Positions 6,609 to 9,233 of a stretch of DNA of 9,233 nucleotides are shown here, piece after piece. The position numbers and the translations under genes are program-made. The notes below the pieces were generated by a model. The model ran no database searches, was not told the DNA's origin, and saw nothing but the letters and a program-made list of their open reading frames with translations. The DNA comes from an uncultured bacterium (lineage in GTDB: Bacteria > Planctomycetota > UBA1135 > GCA-002686595). The stretch's first letter is position 1. Every line of letters starts with the position of its first letter. Location of the stretch: positions 1 to 9,233 of the forward strand of contig CAJXRJ010000268.1 of the NCBI GenBank assembly GCA_913058555.1, in the 5' to 3' direction.

Positions 6609-6763
6609 GGGCCGAAGGGCTCCTTTGACCTGAGCGCCATCCCCACGGGCCCCTCCGTCACGCCGCCGCACCCGGCGAAGCCTGGTACTTCCAGACCTGG
6701 CACCGGGACACAAGCTCCTCGGGATCTGCACTGGCGCGCGGCGTCCAGCTGACGTTCCAGTGA
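6609..6763 (+). pseudogene. Remnant of a third copy of the shared C-terminal module, frameshifted
   Basis: From 6609 the frame reads GPKGSFDLSAIPTGPSVT, like TGQTGSFALPINLMTVPQG in the protein at 1008-2282. After about 6662 the reading continues one frame earlier as AAPGEAWYFQTWHRD...GVQLTFQ and ends at TGA 6761-6763. This parallels AVMAGDSWNFQAWHRD...GLEILFQ, with the conserved Trp, Gln, Trp-His-Arg-Asp and the final aromatic-Gln just before the stop. A single-base deletion near 6663 explains the shift. Only the last 50 or so residues of a module of about 135 are recognisable, and no upstream domain or signal peptide remains. It lies antisense between the broken SDR and the HAF-repeat gene, so one rearrangement may have truncated both this gene and the SDR. 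I am confident of the match to the module end and less sure where the remnant begins. Confidence 0.72.
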
Positions 6764-6810
6764 TCGAGGACGTGTGGGGGGGCACCGTAGGCCTGGGGAC
6801 GCCGCCCTGA

Positions 6811-8301
6811 CTAGCGGTAGATCACCTCGGCGGCGCTTGAGAAGTTGAACGTGGGGGCTCCGAGCCATCGATCACGGTAGACGGCCTGGTAGTGCCAGGT
6901 TTCTCCGGCCATGACGGCATAGGTGCCGCCTGGGGCTGGTGTTCCCATGAGATCCAGGCGAAGCTCAACGGCTCCGTTAAGCCCGGACAGGCTCAGCTGG
7001 TCGGGTCCATTGAGTCGACTGACATGCCCCTGGAGGCAGATGGAACCGACGCTTCCCATGGGGACGGTGGGTGCGCCAATGGACTGACTCGCCACGAACA
7101 TGGTCAAGGCCGACGGGGGGACGGACTCCGCCCGGAGCGTGACGTCGTTGGCTGCGACGAAGGGGGAGCCTGCCGCGGAGAGGGAAGCGGGGACACCGGT
7201 GGAGTTGGGTGTGGCAGCGCCGCAAGTGACCCGATGAATGGCGTCACGGGAGCCGTCGTGGGCGCGCCAAACATCCTCGACGGAATTACCGAGGGACTGG
7301 TCGCCGACCACGGTCCGACCGTCTCGAGAGACTGCTTGTGGGCGGGCGGCCGCGGGTAGCGATTGGCCGGATGGAAGGCCATAGCGGTGAAGGTACGAGT
7401 CCAGATCCTCGTATCCACTCCCGGAGCTCCAGACGTACGGAAAGTCGGCGCCTGCGGGCGTTGTCCAGGTGCCGAAGATCAAACGGCCATCGCCACTCAT
7501 GCTGGCCAAGCTGGGCGTCCACGATACGGGGATCTCGGTCAGCACTGTGGGAACATGCGAGTCACGCCAGACGCAAACCACGTACAGGGCGGATATGGCC
7601 GAACTAGCGATTCCAACGACGACGGCCCCGTCATCCGACAGATGGGTGCCCCGACAATACGGGTATCCGGCGGGAGCCAGTAGCTCGACCATGCCGTCTA
7701 CTCGCGTCCACTTGAATGCCCGGACGCAGAAACCCGCGTCCCGTGAAGCACCTACGATCACGGAGCCATCGCCATTTGTCGACGCCGCGTAGGAGCCCAC
7801 ATCCCCCGGCAGGGTGCCGAGGATCTGAAGCTGCCCACTGGAATCCCAACGGGCGGCGAGGTTGTCATGCGACCCAACAACGAAGGCACCGTCGCCGCTG
7901 ATGCCGTTGGCGAGCGAAGGAGCCGGCGGAGAGGACGTGCCCAGCAAGACGGGGTTCGATGCCCCATCCCAGCGCACCGCCCGGACGCTGGTTGGACTGG
8001 AGGCGTTGTTCGCCAGGCCCACGAAGGTCGATCCGTCGTCCGTGACATCGTTGAGTCCCGTGATGTCGAAACCGGCCGGGTGGGTGACCGTGAGGGGCAG
8101 CCCCGATGGGCCCAGGACGACGCCGGAAAGAAGGAAGGGTGGGGCGAGTACCGGAATTCGCCACCCCACGATCACGGAACCATCCGCGCTCACCGCGGTG
8201 GCACCGAGCATGTCCGGCAGCCCAAGCTCGAGGGTGGCCTGCGCCTGTGCTGAGGAGACGGCGAGGAAAGCGACTAGCAGATGAGGATGTGCAGATCGCA
8301 T
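6811..8301 (-). CDS. Secreted HAF-repeat protein, predicted beta-propeller, with shared C-terminal module
   Basis: The gene encodes 496 residues. ATG 8299-8301 gives MRSAHPHLLVAFLAVSSAQAQ, a signal peptide with an AQA cleavage site near residue 20; the codons upstream are non-coding in character and no Shine-Dalgarno site is present. Seven repeats of the pattern S-x-DG-x3-(V/F)(V/I)G occur at about 36-46, 86-95, 134-143, 175-184, 221-230, 268-277 and 324-333. Each is followed by a strand often ending AxxW (RAVRW, LAARW, RAFKW, VCVW, PYVW, VWRAH). This is the extracellular HAF-type repeat, and seven units fit a seven-bladed beta-propeller. Residues about 359-496 are the module shared with the protein at 1008-2282: PNSTG, AANDVTL, ICLxG, LM, AVMAGETWHYQAVYRD. 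No enzyme motif is seen; a binding or structural role outside the cell is inferred. Upstream DNA to 8346 shows no recognised promoter. Confidence 0.9.
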   Translation of the reverse strand: MRSAHPHLLVAFLAVSSAQAQATLELGLPDMLGATAVSADGSVIVGWRIPVLAPPFLLSGVVLGPSGLPLTVTHPAGFDITGLNDVTDDGSTFVGLANNASSPTSVRAVRWDGASNPVLLGTSSPPAPSLANGISGDGAFVVGSHDNLAARWDSSGQLQILGTLPGDVGSYAASTNGDGSVIVGASRDAGFCVRAFKWTRVDGMVELLAPAGYPYCRGTHLSDDGAVVVGIASSAISALYVVCVWRDSHVPTVLTEIPVSWTPSLASMSGDGRLIFGTWTTPAGADFPYVWSSGSGYEDLDSYLHRYGLPSGQSLPAAARPQAVSRDGRTVVGDQSLGNSVEDVWRAHDGSRDAIHRVTCGAATPNSTGVPASLSAAGSPFVAANDVTLRAESVPPSALTMFVASQSIGAPTVPMGSVGSICLQGHVSRLNGPDQLSLSGLNGAVELRLDLMGTPAPGGTYAVMAGETWHYQAVYRDRWLGAPTFNFSSAAEVIYR

Positions 8302-8346
8302 GGAGGTGATCGATGTGAACGTGGCGTGGAGCCCGCGGATAGAGCG

Positions 8347-8655
8347 CTAGGTAAGCGCACCAGAGCATACCAGCGAACGCAAGGGCGCCCTGTCCCGGGC
8401 ATACGGAGGGCGTACGGAGCTGTCGATGAGAAGGCCCTTCCAGTTAGCCACGCGGTACCGAGTCGTGGCGACGTCAGTCAGTTGGGTCAGGACGGCGCCG
8501 CCGCGAGGTGCCGGTAGATAGAACTGGTTACGTCTCAGCGCGACGAGCGAGCGCGCCTCCGTGTTCAGTGCAATGATCGGCTTGGCGCCCCATGTGATCG
8601 CGGCTTGACAGCTAGGATCAAAAGCGAAAGATTGATCCTGGCACGGTACTTCAGG
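8347..8655 (-). pseudogene. Start-less open frame, probably the 3' end of a broken gene
   Basis: On the minus strand the frame is open from the in-frame TAG at 8656-8658 down to TAG 8347-8349, 102 sense codons, with no ATG in frame. The translation is protein-like rather than Arg/Pro-rich shadow sequence: FDPSCQAAITWGAKPIIALN, then ARSLVALRRNQFYLPAPRGG, then VATTRYRVANWKGLLIDSS. Third codon positions over the central 60 codons are about 80 percent G or C, as in the genuine genes here. I do not recognise the family. Its upstream edge falls almost exactly where similarity to the second transposase begins (about 8647), so insertion or deletion at that junction probably removed the 5' part. It ends 46 bases before the HAF-repeat gene on the same strand. 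It may alternatively be a fortuitous open frame; the plus-strand frames in this stretch look less convincing. Confidence 0.35.
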
Positions 8656-9137
8656 CTAGACCTAGGCGTGGATCGAGCTGGGAAGATCCGTGCGCAGGTC
8701 CTGACGGGCAGCGTGGGCCACGATGCTCAAGCCGGGCATGTGGTCATGAAGAAGACCAAGGGCAAGGTGGCCAGCGTCACAGAAGACGCGGACTACGACA
8801 CGCTCGCCTTCTACAGCCAATCGGACTCCAGGGGAGCGCGAGTTGGGTCGCTCCAACCCGAACAGCATCAGTGCCTGGTTGCAAGCCTGGGTCGGCTGCT
8901 AGAAATCGGACGATTCAGTGAGTCGCCAAGATCAGCCGCAAGAGATGGAAGAAGGAGTCGGGGTACCATCGGCAAGGGACGGTCGAGAACGCCTTCTTCA
9001 GGTAGAAGTCGATGCTGGGCGACCGGGTGCATGCCCTGGGTCTAGCTGCACAGACGACGGAGGTGCCCATCGGCCGCAAGATATTGAACCGGTTGCTGGG
9101 CCTGGGCAGCCCACGCCCAGAGGCGCTTGCTCGCTGA
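8647..9137 (+). pseudogene. IS5-type DDE transposase, C-terminal portion, with a frameshift and two stops
   Basis: Similarity starts at YFRLDLGVDRAGKI (8647 on), equivalent to WRKLHLGVD in IS5-type transposases, and runs through AQVLT, then KVASVTEDADYDT with the second catalytic Asp and RGARV. At about 8845 a one-base deletion moves the reading one base back, and it continues as VAPTRTASV, SAARNRTIQ, a TGA stop (8919-8921), VAKISRKRWKKESGYHRQG, then TVENAFFR, a TAG stop (9003-9005), KSMLGDRVHALG and TGA 9135-9137. The catalytic Glu codon is 8985-8987 within a Y-R-E-K type signature (Y 8964, R 8970, E 8985, K 9006). The TAG replaces the usual Tyr before Lys. The N-terminal half with the first Asp is absent. 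Three disabling changes and the missing half make it a clear fossil. An inverted repeat follows 36 bases after the final stop. Confidence 0.85.
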
Positions 9138-9173
9138 AGCCGTGAACGAAGGGGAACTTGCTTGGCCGATCGG

Positions 9174-9187
9174 GTTTGTGCACCAAC
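9174..9187 (-). repeat. Right terminal inverted repeat of an IS5-type element
   Basis: GTTTGTGCACCAAC is the reverse complement of the left-end repeat at 2535-2548 with one mismatch. It sits just after the C-terminal transposase remnant, as expected for a right end. CCAG five bases further out also mirrors CTGG five bases outside the left repeat, possibly by chance. The remaining DNA to 9233 shows no further feature. Confidence 0.55.
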
Positions 9188-9233
9188 TTGCGCCAGGCAA
9201 AGCTTGGAGGAAGGGAATGATGACTATCTGAAA

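Noticed and set aside
5906..6868. A 320-codon minus-strand open frame overlapping the SDR remnant
   Set aside because: It shares the strand but not the frame of the SDR, its translation is Arg/His/Gly/Pro-rich, and it runs through the stop of the HAF-repeat gene.
2588..9137. The two transposase pieces being one element split by a 5.3 kb insertion
   Set aside because: Both pieces contain the LGV...YDT region with different sequences, so they derive from two copies or two related elements.
1..9233. CRISPR arrays, tRNA genes, integron attC-like repeats, or a known defence system
   Set aside because: No regularly spaced direct repeats, cloverleaf sequences, recurrent GTT/AAC-bounded intergenic repeats or nuclease/helicase/toxin motifs were found on either strand.

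Overview
The window looks like chromosomal DNA of a high-GC member of the Planctomycetota. The main evidence is the type of secreted protein encoded. Two proteins carry the same C-terminal module of about 135 residues (landmarks PNSTG, AANDVTL, AVMAG, WxxQA..RD), which I recall from many exported proteins of the Saltatorellus/Poly30-like planctomycetes. There is also a FAS1-CIA30 fusion, and most genes lack a Shine-Dalgarno site. No plasmid, phage or CRISPR signature, rRNA or tRNA was seen. The lineage is an inference from protein style, not from a marker gene.

Layout. 94-582 (+) is a small exported or lipoprotein-like protein of unknown function, behind a TACAAT box. 583-1007 is non-coding and may hold a decayed integrase-type transposase fragment. 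1008-2282 (-) is a secreted two-domain beta-sandwich (PPC-like) protein ending in the shared module. 2535-3319 (+) is the left half of an IS5-type element: inverted repeat plus the N-terminal part of a DDE transposase. 3320-3545 is a hairpin-rich leader, followed by 3546-4043 (+), a small single-pass membrane protein. 4328-5626 (+) is an exported FAS1 / helical / CIA30 protein with a long imperfect hairpin upstream. 5902-6576 (-) is an SDR oxidoreductase missing its cofactor-binding half. 6609-6763 (+) is a frameshifted remnant of a third copy of the shared module. 6811-8301 (-) is a secreted protein with seven HAF-type repeats and the shared module. 8347-8655 (-) is an open frame without a start that reads like the tail of a broken gene. 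8647-9137 (+) is the C-terminal half of a second, decayed IS5-type transposase, followed by an inverted repeat at 9174-9187.

How it fits together. This is not an operon. Intact genes are short, isolated, on both strands, and separated by non-coding stretches full of debris. Three truncated host reading frames and two or three transposase remnants point to repeated insertion and deletion. The intact genes share a theme of export to the envelope or outside: two large proteins with a common C-terminal module, a FAS1 protein, a membrane-anchored small protein and a possible lipoprotein. No catalytic pathway can be assembled from them. The best candidate for something under-described is the shared C-terminal module, seen here in two intact proteins and one fossil. 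The transposon half-elements flanking about 6.6 kb, with matching terminal repeats in inverted orientation, are a second point of interest.
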